From positions 1,057,293-1,121,292 of the forward strand of contig JXTC01000014.1 in assembly GCA_002914845.1 (NCBI GenBank): a DNA stretch of 64,000 nt, in the 5' to 3' direction. This document shows, one piece after another, positions 46,712 through 60,013 of the stretch. The stretch is from Trema orientale (taxonomy: Eukaryota > Streptophyta > Magnoliopsida > Rosales > Cannabaceae). Both the position numbers and the translations under genes were made by a program. Below the pieces are notes generated by a model. The model saw nothing but the letters and a program-made list of their open reading frames with translations, searched no databases and was not told the DNA's origin. Numbering within the stretch: the stretch's first letter is position 1; the number at the start of each line of letters is the position of its first letter.

Positions 46712-49700
46712 ATAGGTAAAGGTACGAGAACTCCTTAAATTTTATACTCGCTACGGATGGCCGATGAACCTTATGTTTTACCACACCCTAAACCCTTCAA
46801 GTGTACTACCCTTCAATATATTATTAATGCATATAACTGTTTGAATGCGAGTCCAGTCAATCATATCCATATATACTTATAAGATTAAGAATTAAGATGT
46901 TAATCTACAGAATATATGATTATACAAGTTATTTTATGATTATATAACAAACAGATTTTACATTGAATAAATATAATTGAGAACTTTATTTATTTATGTT
47001 GTAGTGAACTTTAATAATATTGACTTATCTTTGCCATGGTATACTAATGTATTTTAGATATATTGAATAGGATTAAGAATAAAATTCAATTGACTTTGAA
47101 CAACTTACAAAGGAATTGAATTCAATAAACATTAATTAGATTCACTCTTAATCTTGATTTAATTGTAAATGTGCATTTCTAAATATAGTTTTATTTGAGT
47201 TGTAAATGTGTAAAATTCAATTGTATATTGACTCTGTAACTTAGTAGAACATATTTATTAAATGTATAAATATTAATTAGCAATATGTAGTTTGGTGAAA
47301 CAATATCTTAGTGGATTTCAGTATTTAGTTATTAACTCTTAAGCTTAAGTGTGTCAACACTGATTAATTATTATTAGAGAAATATGTAAGTGCTAATGAA
47401 CGAAAGATGAATTAAATTGAATTATTTTATACAAAAAGAGTGTTAAGTAAAGAATTAATGTGACATGAGAATATAGTTTCTCATTAGTCATGACTACCGA
47501 TTGTTTGGAACTTCACTTTCACCAAATATAGGAATTTATTATTGAAGTGTGATTTCTATCTTATAGTGGAATGAATTATAAAATTAATAATTAATAAATT
47601 AACTTATATGATCCTCCGGCTAGATCATTACAATAGTCACACTGCTATTAGATCAAAGAGCTAATAAGAAGACTAATAATTGGGATGGAAAGGACATAGA
47701 TAGGACTAATTTGGACAAAAAAAATATTTTTGAAAATTTTTTTTAAGATAACATTTTCACGAGTGTTAAGAATGTTGTGACTTATAGTTGTGAACTTTTT
47801 TACAACAAAAAATCATTATTTATAACATTTTTTGGAGTTTTTTATGGTTAAGAAATTATTAACTTATACGTCAAAACGTTATTGATATTCTTAAAAATAT
47901 TAATTTTTATAAAAATTCACAAAAAAAAGTTATTTGGGCCCGAAATTAGTCTTATCCATGTCCTCTCCTAATTGAGTGACATGCCTTGTCCGTTCATTGG
48001 GCTTTGGGATATAGCACATTGGACAACTACACAGGCCACATGCTTAACTTCAGTTACCAGGCATAGGGTGTAGCCCAATATGGCTTTTGCACGTGGGATA
48101 CGAGCTTTGGTAACTTCTTTTTTATGAAATTACTGATTGTCATTATATAGGTGAATTATTTAATTATTTAAATCAAATCAAATCACATCAGAAAATTAAC
48201 GAGGATAATATTTGATATTAAATGCATTTATTGCAGAATGTCTCATTTAGCTGGAATATTTAGTACTACACATCTAATTAAATTATTAAAGATTTCGTAA
48301 TCAGAAAGAGCAGCTAAAGAATTATTCCCTAATCAGAAAAATTTGTGCCTGGTACACCGTACACATGGATAGTGGGCGCGAAGGCACCTCCTTCCTTTGG
48401 TTTCCAAGCTTTGCTCTTCTATATAATAAAGAGAGGTAGAGAACCTTGAGAAATAATAGATAGTTCCATTACTAAAAAAACTCTCAATTTCAGAGAGGAT
48501 AAGAAAGGGAGAGATACATGAATCAGTTTATTCGTACGACTAATCAGCAGTAAAGTGAAGATATCAAAAAAAGCTAAGTAAAATCTAATTTTTATTCTTT
48601 GTGTTGCCATATCTAATTAAGTCTTCTAATATGTTTTTGATAAATGAATTGCAGCCGAAATTTTGTAATTATGTTTTTACATATATATATATATATGCAC
48701 AACTTATTAAGGATCCTCTTGTCTAGCTAATTACGTTGTGCATGATTGTGGAAGTTGTTGTTTAAAAGAAAAAGAATATTAAATTCAACACCAAATTGGA
48801 GTTGGAATATATGAGATTTTCTGTTAAACATTCCTATAAAGTTTACAGATATAGAAACATCTTTGTACAACAAGGAAGCTACAACTCTTTCTTAGAGAAT
48901 GTGAAGTGCTCTTGGATAGAAGGCTTCATGAGTTGGAGGTAAAATTATCATTGAATTAGTAATTTCTTTACTAATCTTAACCCGAAAATAAATAAATAGT
49001 AAAAGTCAGTTAATTGAGAAGTTCTTGTCTCAATGAAGAAGGAAAATACTAGAGGGCAAAAAGCAGTATTATATTCAACCTGTCCTAGTTATGTGAAGGA
49101 AATTTTATTAGTTAACTGGAACAACTTAACTATATTATGATCAATTCCAAGCCAAAGAAAAAAACCAAAAAAAAAAAAAAAACTTAAATAGATTAATTGG
49201 GATTCTATTAGTTACATAGCTCATGAGCGTGCAATTGTAGAGGTTCAATAAGTTACTCAACTATTTCTTACAGGGACCCAAAAACCGAGCCTTGCGGTTA
49301 CGTTGTATAGTTTGTCGAAACTTTGTCTAACAAGTAACGACTAAGTGACTTAACACTACATGCATAGTAGAGGTCGCGCGAATTCCTCTACCAGTATATA
49401 GATTTCAGGAAAATGGAAGAGAAAAAGAGAGTTGTACCCGATGGTATATCGATGGAAATGGACATGTAAATAAAGTAAAATTTTAATATTTAGCTGGCCA
49501 TAAGCCATAAATTTCTATTGTTTATATTAAAATGGACTAAGCTTAAGAATATAAATTGACCCAACACAATTAAATAATTAGATAAAAATTGAGCAGACCT
49601 TTAAATATGATTTTAAGTCACATTAATGCAAATTTAATTGTATATAAATATATATACCTATATATATATACTGTTGACTTATTTTTGCTTTTAATGTTTT

Positions 49701-50089
49701 TATGAAAAGAAATCTGAACTATCTTCATTAAGGGGGGAAAAAAGGTTAGAATACAGTAACACCCGGTGAAAATCGTTAAATTTTTTTCCTTTTAGAGAAC
49801 TCCTCTCCATCTTTTTTCAAGCCTTAGCCTCCATAAATTTCTAACCCGCCTGAAACGAAAATTCACTTTCAGATCTCTCTCTGTTAAGTTTATTCATATT
49901 TTTGTTTTGATAATCCTTCTATACATGTGAAGGCAGTTATAACGTAGATCTAGATCTATGTGTATTTTGTTCCATCTGATTCTAGATCTGTGTGAATTTT
50001 GTTATTTTTTTTTTTACTCATTTTTGTGTAAATTTTGGTGGTATTCTTCTATATTTAAAGCTTTTAATCAAGATTGAAATATTTGGTAT
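46712..50089. other. Long gene-poor stretch
   Basis: About 3.4 kb without a supported gene. Items noted: a G-box CACGTG at about 48090; a TATA-like TATATAATAAAG at about 48419 followed by a purine-rich transcript-like stretch; an exon-like 48847-48937 segment (acceptor TTTACAG, donor GAG|GTAAAA, one open frame containing SFLENVKCSWIEGFMSW) that I cannot assign; and an (AT)n run at about 48681. Confidence 0.4.
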
Positions 50090-50653
50090 TGTCGGAAGCG
50101 TGGGTGACAGTGGTGCCAATTGAATCCTCAAACCTACCGCCAGTATAAGAATCACCTTGGTGTCTCACGTCTATCGTAGAAAGACTCCTCCTAGAATACT
50201 CGCGGTTAGTAGCATTACAAGAACAACCACCAGAAAATCCATCACTCAAGAGCACTCACCGAAATTATTTTTGGCAGAGAGAGAGGGGAGAGAGAGCGTA
50301 TGTTTTTTCTAGGCTTATTTTTTTGTGTCTGGAAAATAATAATGAGTCCCCTGATATCCATTCCTCTTATTAAGGATATTTCCCAATTGTTTAATCAATA
50401 GGAAATATTCCTTAATGAATAGGGAGATTATTAGTATTAAATGCACCCAAATACAAATTTGACGCATTCATATCTCAAAACTTATTAAGAATTATTACGT
50501 ATTTATTTTTATCCTAATTACAAGCTATTAATTATAATATTCTGATTAATGACAGAATATTTACAAATAGTCTCTTTTCACATTAGTCCACAATTATTGG
50601 GCCATACACCAACTATGTGCGCCCAATAAAACTTTGGGCCAAAAAGTCCAACA
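50090..50653. mobile_element. Solo LTR of a retrotransposon
   Basis: A 564-bp segment begins TGTCGGAAGCG and ends AAAGTCCAACA, so it has TG...CA termini and short inverted ends (TGTCGGA / TCCAACA). Flanking pentamers GGTAT and AGTAT match at four of five positions. The minus-strand reading starts TGTTGGACTTTTTGGCCCAA, a common copia LTR start, so that strand is probably the sense strand. No internal region or second LTR is nearby, which points to recombination between LTRs. A 63-codon minus-strand frame at 50064-50255 lies within it. Confidence 0.7.
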
Positions 50654-51684
50654 AGTATTATCAAAGATTATTCTTGGCGAAATATTCATCCTTATATCGG
50701 TTAAAAAAACTAATTTTATTTTTGTGGTGGAGGATGATTTAGATGAGCTAAAGAGATACCCTTTATGAGCTCTAATATGTTTCTTCGTGGATTTATGTAC
50801 ACATTATCTTTATATATTTTATGCACAATTTGTTACTTCTTGATCAAAGGTAAGAATTTAGTTTAGTTAATTGTTTAATAGTATGAATTATTTATAATAT
50901 GATCTTTGTATTAGATTTACGACTGTGTTGCTCTTATTAAAGAAATGAAATTCTTCTTTTGATCAAAGACCTCGTTGTCATTCAGGTTTCTATTTTTAGT
51001 ATTTTTTCTTACACTTTTTCATGATTTTTGCTATTATTTTTCTTTCCCGTCTACTTCACAACTTTGGCTACAACTTCATCTCTCCGTTTTATCTTATAAT
51101 GCAAGTCGTCTATTCTATGGAAGTGGTTTAGGTAAATTGTTTGATTTTTTTTTTAAAAAAAAAAAAAAATCTATTATCTACTTTTCAAGGAAAAAAAAAA
51201 AGAGAGAGAACGAAAGCTGAGCATTATATTTATATAATAGACAACAAACAGAGTAAAAGCACAGATCGGAATTCCAAATTCATCAAGAAATAATACTATT
51301 ATAAGAGATTACGAATTTCATTTTTTTCCCCTAAAGAAATCGCAAGTATTATAGCTTGTAGAGATATTCTCAGAATTTCAATTTCGTGAAATCCCTGCAA
51401 ATACTATAAAAGGGAAGAAAAGTATTTACTAGTGGATTGAAGTAGAGAGTAGAGAAGAGAAGAGGAGTAAATTTTGGAGATGGGAACTTGAATCCTGTAT
51501 ATATGTTTTCTCAGAACTGAAAGGGTTAAAGGAGGGGCAGGATTAGAGAGAGATGTAATTTATGCATGAAACAGTGTCGACAGATAAAGAGAAGCCCTGC
51601 ATTTTTTTCAATCCTTAAGAGGAAAATAAGATCGACGGCTAAGATTAAATAGAGGATAGTAACGTGAAAGTAAGAAGACGAAAG
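50654..51684. other. No gene seen; presumed transcribed side of the promoter-like cluster
   Basis: AT-rich sequence. If the promoter-like cluster at 51685-51752 is active on the minus strand, its transcript would run into this stretch. The first ATG downstream opens only about 19 codons. The 81-codon plus-strand frame at 50975-51220 is low complexity. Confidence 0.35.
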
Positions 51685-51752
51685 ACTATATATAGCAGTC
51701 GGGAATGTAAACATGTCTGCATTGGCTGTTGACACGTGACCACACGTGGGAA
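51685..51752 (-). promoter_or_regulatory. Promoter-like cluster: tandem G-boxes, CAAT and TATA
   Basis: On the minus strand two CACGTG-type cores occur in 21 bp (CCCACGTGTGGTCACGTGTC), followed by AGCCAATG and, about 40 bases on, CTATATATAG. Paired ACGTG elements of this form bind bZIP/bHLH factors and act as ABA- or light-response elements in plants. No convincing coding region follows. Confidence 0.45.
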
Positions 51753-53851
51753 CAAATTTCTGTAATAATTATACAATAAATGACCACAAAACTAATACTG
51801 ATAAATGAACTAAGAACATAAGCAAGAATGTAATTGGACCGTAAATTTTGGCAAAAAAATAAAAAAAAAATAAAAAAAATTGAAAGCCAAAAAGTAAAGA
51901 AGGCTGCAAGACAGTTAACCGCTCTTATCATATGCAAGAGAGAGACAAAGGAAAAGGGATGGCCGGAAACGAAGAAGGAAAGAGAAAACAAGATAGCGAT
52001 CAATACCGCCTAAGATTAAAATAGAAGCGTAAAATGCAGATAAGAAGCTTATAAGAAAGATTATTGTAAATCCTAATATTTGTTACATTGTATAAAGATT
52101 CTATTTTGTATTAATTAAACATAATATCGTATTTTATTGACTTTTGTATTGTATTATTTAATATACATCAAAATTTAATATATTATAAAAAGTATTATTC
52201 AATACAGAAAATAAAGTTTGTATTATGTTGTATTAAATAATTTTGAAGAGTTGGAGTTCTACGCTAAGGAATACAAAATCTCCCCTAAGGTTAGAGGAGT
52301 GAAAACTAGGCTTTGATTTGGCTGTATAGGCATGCTTTTGAAACTTTAATTCTAACCGCCGTTTTTGAAACTAGGCTTTGATTGGTACTATGATTTTCTC
52401 ACTTTTGACAATTTGATACTTCAACATTTAACTATAGCAATAAAGTCCTCTAACTTTTATTCCGGTGGAGCCCAAAAGTATCATCACATATTGTAACTTG
52501 CAAGAGATTCAAAGAAAGAAAAACAAATATTAAAACTCATAAAAATGAAAAACTAAAAACGAAGAAATTTGTTCTTTCCTTAGCAGGAGCCTAGAAAAAA
52601 ACTCTCCACTCAAATAACCTAGATTAAAAATTTTAAAAACCACAAATCTTTTAGAAAAAAAAAATATGAGATTTGAAGTCCAGATTTAAAATTTTACATA
52701 GGAATAGAGATTGATCAAATTGAATACCATAAATCCATAATCTCTTTAGCATGAACAGGAATTGAACTCTGCAAATCCAAAATTAAATCTAAGTATTAAA
52801 AGGAAAAATAGACAAATTCTACTAAGTCGAAGTCAATTATTTGAAAAGGTATAGAAAATTGAAAACATTACCCATTTGACTTCTATATGTATATGTATAC
52901 TTGAATTATGTGTTGAGAAAAAACCGAATTGCTCATAAACAGCACTACTAATTTGAATCAGTTCAAAATCCACACACAACTAATTAAATGAAAAATCTAT
53001 TTAATTCATGAGAGAGGAGTGGCTAATAGTCCTATTTTCCTTTCTTTCATTTTTCTCACGTCGTATTTCAATTTGCTTGTGAAGGATATAAAGTTTTGGT
53101 TTGATTTATTACATTTCTATTTTTTTCTTTTTTTTCTTTTTTTAAAGTGGCCTTACTTAATGGTGTCAATGAAAAAGTTACAAAAACTGGCTTCTGCACT
53201 TGGTTCTCATTGCTGCGTGGAGAAACTGCAGCCTTTTATTTACTTCCCTAATGTTATGGCAGTTTTTGTTTCTCCATTGTAGAATTGTTCAATAATTTTA
53301 ATTCTAATATAGTATTGTACAATACTTTTTTTTCTGACAAATATTATACAATACTTACATTTTTCACTTTTTCTGTTTTTAATTTCTCTCTTGTCATTTT
53401 TTCTCTCTCTTTTTTTTCTCTCACATCACTTAATCCCTTTCAAAAGTGGTATTTTTCTAAATCATTTTTAATTATGACATATGTAAGTATTACAATTATA
53501 ATAGTTCTGTTGAATAAATTGGACTGTCAAAAGAGTCTATATATCCGCATTATAATTATATTAGCACCCAACTTAACAACCCAAAAAGCCTGAAACAAAC
53601 TGAAAGCCTATAAATTGAGAGAGAGAAAAGAAAATTGTTTTTGGGAGAGGATCCTAACAAAAGAGAAAGCAACATCCCAACCTACTTTTTTTTTTCGAAA
53701 CAACCAAACTACTACTCCTTTGGTATGCCTCGTTGAATCAAAAGAATTTTAAAAGGAAAAAGAGTGCATTATCCCGCCCAACAGACTTAAGAAAATTGAT
53801 AGATAGATCTCCCTAGATAAATCATCAACAAAAATATGTTACAAAAATGAA
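51753..53851. other. Intergenic, no gene seen
   Basis: AT-rich. Short frames (for example 53019-53282) consist of polyT-encoded Phe/Leu runs. Confidence 0.45.
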
Positions 53852-54161
53852 GGTCCTGTTTGGTTCGCTTATTTGAATGTGTGTATTTGAATGAAAATTA
53901 TGGAATGTGTTATAATTGAAATGGGAGACATTTGAATGGAAAAAATAGTGGAATGTGTTGTAATTAGAATGGGAGCATTGGAATGGACCATTCAAAAACA
54001 CCTCCCTCCCTCCATTCTCATACAAGATGCAAAAAAAACCATTCCAATGTTTAATTTTTCGAATGGACCATTTGAATGGAAAAACTGAATTGTTGAAACA
54101 AACACACATTCAAATGGATTTTCTATTCCATTGGAATGAAATGGTTAAAACAAACGGAGCC
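53852..54161. mobile_element. MITE with GGTCCTGTTTGGTT / CAAACGGAGCC ends
   Basis: 310 bp. The left end GGTCCTGTTTGGTTCGC and the inverse of the right end (GGCTCCGTTTGTTTTAACC) agree. The interior repeats GAATG/CATTC phrases in inverse orientation (TTTGAATGTGTGT against ACACACATTCAAA). No coding capacity; the minus-strand frame over it is an artefact. Confidence 0.65.
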
Positions 54162-55541
54162 GAAGAGTTGCACTCCACCAAATAGGCTCTTGATAGCTCA
54201 CCGCAAAAGGTGAAAGTTTACAACAGTTGATAGAGAACAAATGAAAACATTTATTACAATTAGTACATAGTACATAGACAACCACTGCCTCATAATTACA
54301 TTGGCTCTTAAAAGCTATTTCACCTAGCAAAAGCCGCTTAACACTAGTAACCTTGATCAACAAGTCTCTTATTAATTATGAGCTTCAACATTACCTGTTA
54401 CACGTACGTAGTGTACGTACCTTTCTCTCCAATTTTTCTGTATTTTTTTCCTATAAATAAATTTAAAAATTTGAGCTTTCAAATAATAGAATATTATCTT
54501 AAAAAGTGAAGAACAAGGTTTTAATTAGGATAATGCGGTCAAAATATCTTAGTTGTTTCTATCATTTCCTTTTGTTTTTAAGCGAATGATTTCTCTTCCC
54601 ACTATCTAACAGTTCACTCTTTGGTTGACCACTGTCCTTTTTATCATTTTGTTTGTAGGTTTAATTTTGTGATACTTAGTTAGTAATTATATTTGTTTCT
54701 TGCTCAAAATATTATTTTACACTAAGAGAGAATAAAATCTCAAATAAGCGTTCGAATACTTCCTCTTTTATTTATTTATTTCTTTATTTATTTATTTATT
54801 TTTGTGGATGAATACTCCTCCAAAAGAGGGAGTTTATTGAAAGAAAGCAAAAATATACAAGGAAATTCAATGATACATTTACAGGACTCTCAACCAAGAA
54901 AATCTATATATATAATAAGGCAAACCTATACAATCTCTATTAGCCAAAAATTATATTCAACAGTTTTTTTTTATCTACTTCTTATTACAAGCAATATGAT
55001 TAAATAGTTGGTATTAGAATTAGACAGAGAAAAAGTCAATACCATTTCGGAGAAAGTGTGAATCTGATGCTTAAGGTTTACATCACCAGTGAAGTCCCAG
55101 CAAGAGTTATTGTTATTATTTTTTATGTTTTATTTTTTTGTCTCAGTTATTTAATTGAGCAGATTCAGATTAATAAACGATCATATTCTAGCATCTCATC
55201 AAAATATTTTTTTTAAATGAAAAACACTTATTTTTTTAAAAAGTCATGAGTTGTTTTGCTTATTAGTTTTGAGTCCCAGAACGAACAAATGAAATGCCAT
55301 TACGTGTCTTGTAAACTGCCATACAATCCTTAATTTGGATTGAAATTAAGACCGTACCGGACAACCAGAAAGTGACCCCTTAGCTAGAAATTGGAGTTGA
55401 CTTACACCTAAAGAAACTAGTTTAAGGGAAATGATCATTAGCACATTTGGACCTCTCTATATGTCTTAAAAATAAAAGATATATAACTAGTACTGAAACT
55501 CCCATTGATTTTGTAAGAGAATCCCAAAGAAAAAATAAAAA
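54162..55541. other. Upstream region of the reductase gene
   Basis: No gene. Contains a (TTTA)n stretch at about 54765-54800 and a CACGTACGTAGTGTACGTAC palindromic phrase at about 54402-54421. The last few hundred bases are the presumed promoter of the SDR gene. Confidence 0.45.
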
Positions 55542-57361
55542 ATGGAAGGAGATCAGAAAGGTACAGTATGTGTAACAGGCGGTACGGGATACATAGGTTC
55601 TTGGCTCATAATGAGACTTCTTGATCATGGTTATTTTGTCAGAACTACTATTAGATCAAATCCAGGTGAGTTATAATCATTTGTTGAACACCCAAAAAAA
55701 AAAGGGTCATCTGGATGAGGTTGTAATGTTTGTACTATTCATTTTTCGTTTAAGTTTGTCAACTATGATAGAACCGAAATACCTATAACCCCGGTTCCAC
55801 TTTTTATGTATTTTTATTTTGGCAAGAAGAGTAACATATGTGTTGTGGACTAGTGTATAGAAGCTAGAGAACTATATATGTAATTTACTTAAATTGGTAT
55901 TATTCAAACATAGTTGTACATGGATCATTCAGAAAGGTCCTTTCTTACTTTTAATTCAAGAATTTGCAAAAGAAGCATGCCTTGATTCATATAAAGAGAA
56001 GAAAGTTTTTGCTAAAGATTTTAAATATATTTAGTTCTAATCCAAATTCAAATAACTATCAATCCCAGAACCTGTAGTTTCTATTTTGACATATGTATCT
56101 GTTATGTTATGCCTTGTAGTGCTTTTCTTACACTCCTCTAACCAAGTTCAAAAAACTTTTTAAGACCGGGCTTCTGAAATTCTGACAGAAAACAAGAAAG
56201 ACCTCGACTTCCTCACAAGTTTACCAGGAGCCTCAGAAAAGCTCAAAATCTTTCACGCAGATCTCAACAACCCGGAAAGCTTTGGCCCTGTCATCGAAGG
56301 GTGCATAGGAGTCTTCCATGTTGCGACTCCGGTTGATTTCGAAAACAAAGAACCGGAGGAAACAGTGACCAAAAGAGCAGTAGATGGAGCTATCGGCATC
56401 TTAAAGGCATGTCTAGATTCTCAAACGGTTCAGAAATTGGTCTACACTTCCAGCTCCTCGACTGTTTCCTTTAGCGGCAAGGACTTGGAGGCAATGGATG
56501 AGAATGTTTGGACTGACGTGGATTATGTCAAAGCTCTAAAGCTAGTCGGAGGTCCCTACGCGATTTCGAAGACCTTAACTGAAAGGGCAGTCCTTGAATT
56601 TTCAGAAAAACATGGATTGGAGGTTGTCACATTGATCCCTCCTTTTGTTGTTGGCCCCTTTATCTGTCCTAAGTTGCCAAGCTCTGTCAAGCATGTATTG
56701 GATATTGTCTTGGGTATGTATTGGTTTTTGGACAACTACATTAATTTTGGTTGAATTTTAGGCCTGAATTGCTATAGAACTAATTAATGAGTATCGATTA
56801 AAACTAGTGGAAATCTCATCAGGATTGGAATTTAAGCTTTTCACAAATTTTTTTTATAGAGATGGATTTAATTCTTGCTTCTATACTATGCAGGTAACAA
56901 CACTGACTTTGGTTCTCTTAGCCATTTAGATATGGTACATGTGGATGATGTTGCCGAAGCTCACATTTTCCTCTTTGAACATCATGAGGCCAAAGGGAGG
57001 TTTAACTGTTCATCAAATACCATATCAGTTGAAAGTGCTTCTGAGTTGATTTACACCAAATTCCCAGAACTTCAAGTACCCCGAAACGAGTTAGTTCAAT
57101 TTTTCTTTTCCAGTTTGAAGTTTAATAAAAATCTCATCTTGTATGTTAAGTTGTGATCTCATGAAATTTCAAAATAACGTTCCTTATGTGCTCCATCTAA
57201 TTGAATCTTTTTTGTGCAGTTCTCAAAAGAAAACTGAAGGCATACGAGTGCCATTTCTCTCATCAAAGAAGTTAATAGATTCAGGTTTTGAGTACAAGTA
57301 CGGCGTTGAAGAAATGTTCTATGATGCAATTAAGTGCTGCAAAGAAAAGGGTTATCTGTAG
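55542..57361 (+). CDS. DFR/vestitone-reductase-like NADPH-dependent reductase (extended SDR), four exons
   Basis: Splice model: 55542-55665, 56189-56713, 56894-57089, 57220-57361; every junction is GT-AG and in frame, giving 328 aa. A dinucleotide-binding motif [12 protein letters not shown] is at about 11-22, with an arginine-containing segment RTTIRSN after the second strand that favours NADPH. The catalytic residues are a serine in YTSSSST (about 127-133) and Y165-x3-K169 in YAISK. The C-terminus has [20 protein letters not shown] as in the dihydroflavonol 4-reductase / anthocyanidin reductase / vestitone reductase / cinnamoyl-CoA reductase group. These cytosolic enzymes reduce carbonyls of phenylpropanoids or flavonoids. 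The sequence looks closest to the vestitone-reductase/BEN1-like branch, but the substrate cannot be read. The third donor (GA|GTTAGT) is the least certain junction. The gene appears intact. Confidence 0.9.
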
Positions 57362-58400
57362 TAACTTCATTTGTAATATTATTAGCTTTCAGTCATGGTT
57401 TCTCTCAACTTTGTTTACATTTTTAATAATTTACGAGTGTATTATTACAAGAGATGTGGTACGTGTCATAATTAACGGGGTTTGAAGCACGGTTGAGAAA
57501 CTGTCCGATCTAAAACTCAAGGCGAGAAAAGAACTCAACCGTTCTCCTTGTAATAATAGACCTCAACTTGTAAGGAACAGTACTTCCAAGAAATTGTTTT
57601 TTTGTTTTTTTTTTTTTTTCTCTTATGTGTTTTGTTTTGCTTTGTTTGTTTTTACTTTCTTGAATAAAATAGCCTCTACTTGTGGTTTTCCTTTTAAAAA
57701 GAAAAAATAGATCTTTACATGTTACTAATGGTAATAAGGAATTTTGATTAATTGTTGAATGGCTATAATAAGGGTAATACTCGAGAACAAATAAATAAAT
57801 AACAATCAAAGGTTTTAGACATAAAAGTCCAATTCTCTTATAGTTTCATTCTTTTCATGTCCTAACACGTCACTTTTAGTTGTCTAGTATCTTAACCTTC
57901 AGTCTTGATTGTTTGGCAGTCATTACAACCTGTAAAGTAATGGAATTTTATTCTCTCTTTCCGGGACTAGAAACTATGGAAACATATGATGTTTTTGGTA
58001 GAAATAGTGTGAGAAGAAAAAGAATGTGTACAAAGTCTAATGTTTGTTTTAAGTTCCAAAGAAAACCATCGATATTGACCTTAGCATACTGAACTTGTGT
58101 CCTACAAGAATTTGTAAGACTTTTTGATACCTCTGACAAAAATTTCTTCAACTTACTTTGCAATATCTGTTGCATCGTCTTTTTCTTTCATGCTAATTGA
58201 TGTATATATATATATAGCCCTTACTATAATAAAATAACCTAATTATTCCCCGTCCATCTTCCCGAAGTTTTATTATTTCCCCTACCAAACATAAACCTCA
58301 TATAACTCCATAGGTTTTTTTGGGTAATTGAAGTTACAGATACACCACTATCATATTATTACAGGGTATAAATGCATCATAATTACTCGGTAGATAATAC
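57362..58400. other. Reductase 3' UTR and intergenic DNA
   Basis: No further gene. Open frames at 57880-58175 on both strands lack motifs. Confidence 0.45.
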
Positions 58401-58577
58401 CAAGTATCTCAAAAAATTTATGAAATTTTTAATACAACACATCTGTCAAGTGAGTTGTCACCATTCAATTGGTGAATAATAATAAATTTATTAGTGATAA
58501 GTTCTACTATACCAATTGAATGGTGATAACTTACTTAGCATATGTATAAAAATTTTGGTGAACTAATTGAGATATTT
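58401..58577. mobile_element. Fold-back MITE family D, copy 2
   Basis: Palindromic arms AGTTGTCACCATTCAATTGGTG and CCAATTGAATGGTGATAACTT, with outer arms AGTATCTCAAAA / TAATTGAGATATTT. Related to 46506-46711. Confidence 0.6.
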
Positions 58578-58959
58578 AGAAATATCTTTACCTGATGTAT
58601 ATTGATATTAACTCAAGTCATGCTATTGATGTTAGAGAAGTATATTTGAATTGGGTAGTGTTTGTGTGAAATATTATGGTAATACCAAATAGGAAGAGCT
58701 AGCAATATTCAATCCTTTGTGCTAAAGCAAACTCCCATGCGGTTCTTAGAGACCAAATAGGAAAAGCTCACAGTATTATTGTTATTGTGTCAAATGTTAA
58801 TATCGCTCCATGTCGTTTACTATGAGACCCTTGTTGTTGTACAAAACCGTCACGTATGGCATTCGGGGTGTAAAAACAAAACGACACGTTTTATGGCATT
58901 GGTATTGATGAGCTGGCAGGTCATGAGAATGTGAATTGTTCCTTCCATGGCTCCTACGG

Positions 58960-59625
58960 TCCAATTGATTGGGGAGCATGGAAAGAAAAAGAATGAAGTT
59001 GATTCCAAAATGGTCCAATTCCAATATTTGTTTCGGAAGTTGGAATAGAAACAAGTTTTCTGATGAAAAAGAATTTGATAGAATTGCATTCTACCCAACC
59101 TTGGGTGGAAACCCATTCCATTCTATTGGCTTTTTTCTCTCTTCCCCAATTAATCTTTATAAAAAATGTGATATTAATGAAAAATAAAAAATTATTAAAA
59201 ACACATATTTTATGGAGAAAATATTATTTTTTTTATTTATGAAATATTTTTTTTCTAGTCAAATGTCTTTTTTCATTAAATATATGAAATAATTTTGAAA
59301 TAATATTAACATGATAATTTAATAAAATAATAAAATAAAATAAAATAATACTAAATGTAAAATATTTTAATAAAATAGTAATTTAATTAATAAAATAATT
59401 TAATGCTAAATATAATTTAAAATACTCATTTTAAGCTTAAGGGTATTTTTGTAATTATACAGCTAATTCTGTTCCTTTTCACAGTTAACCAAATATAAAA
59501 ATATTCATTCAGCTACTAATTCCACCACTCCAATTAACAACATAATTACATTACAATTCTTTTTCCATTCCAAACTGATTACTATTACCATTACCATTAC
59601 ATCATTGCAACCAAACGGACCCGTA
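58960..59625. mobile_element. Probable MITE with CCAAACGGACCC end
   Basis: The right end CAACCAAACGGACCC is the inverse of the common GGGTCCGTTTGGTTG start. GGAATGG/AAGAAT phrases of the left part are mirrored near 59560. Boundaries on the left are uncertain. Confidence 0.35.
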
Positions 59626-60013
59626 GTATTTAGGGAGCCGAGCTACATAGAGGAATTAGACTCTTTTGTCCAATCTCATGTTTGGGCCTTTTGGACGACT
59701 CGATAAAAGAGTCCAACCTTCCAATTTAGTTCCTCACAAAAAGGACAAAGTTGTCCCATGAGTTTGGGTTAAAATAAGCTCTTATGATTTTATTTTTTTT
59801 TTCTTTGCTTTCCATGCAATTTTGCAATCTAGTATGTTTTTTTTGTTAAAAAAATCATATTTGTAATTTAATAATAGTATACTTCCATTTTTATTCACAA
59901 CATTAATTTTAAATATAATATTTAATTTGGATAAAAATTTTATTTTTAATTAATTATATTATACAAAAAAAAAACTTATTTATTTATCAATTATTCATCT
60001 TATAAAAAAAAAA
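59626..60013. other. Transposon debris
   Basis: Contains TTTGGGCCTTTTGGACGACT, whose mate may be the GCCAAACGGGCTCTTGC end at about 60520. That would place the family C MITE inside an older element. No gene. Confidence 0.35.

Noticed and set aside
50064..50255. 63-codon minus-strand frame with mixed composition
   Set aside because: It lies almost wholly within the solo LTR.
53825..54109. 94-codon minus-strand frame (His/Asn/Phe repeats)
   Set aside because: Produced by inverted GAATG repeats of a MITE.
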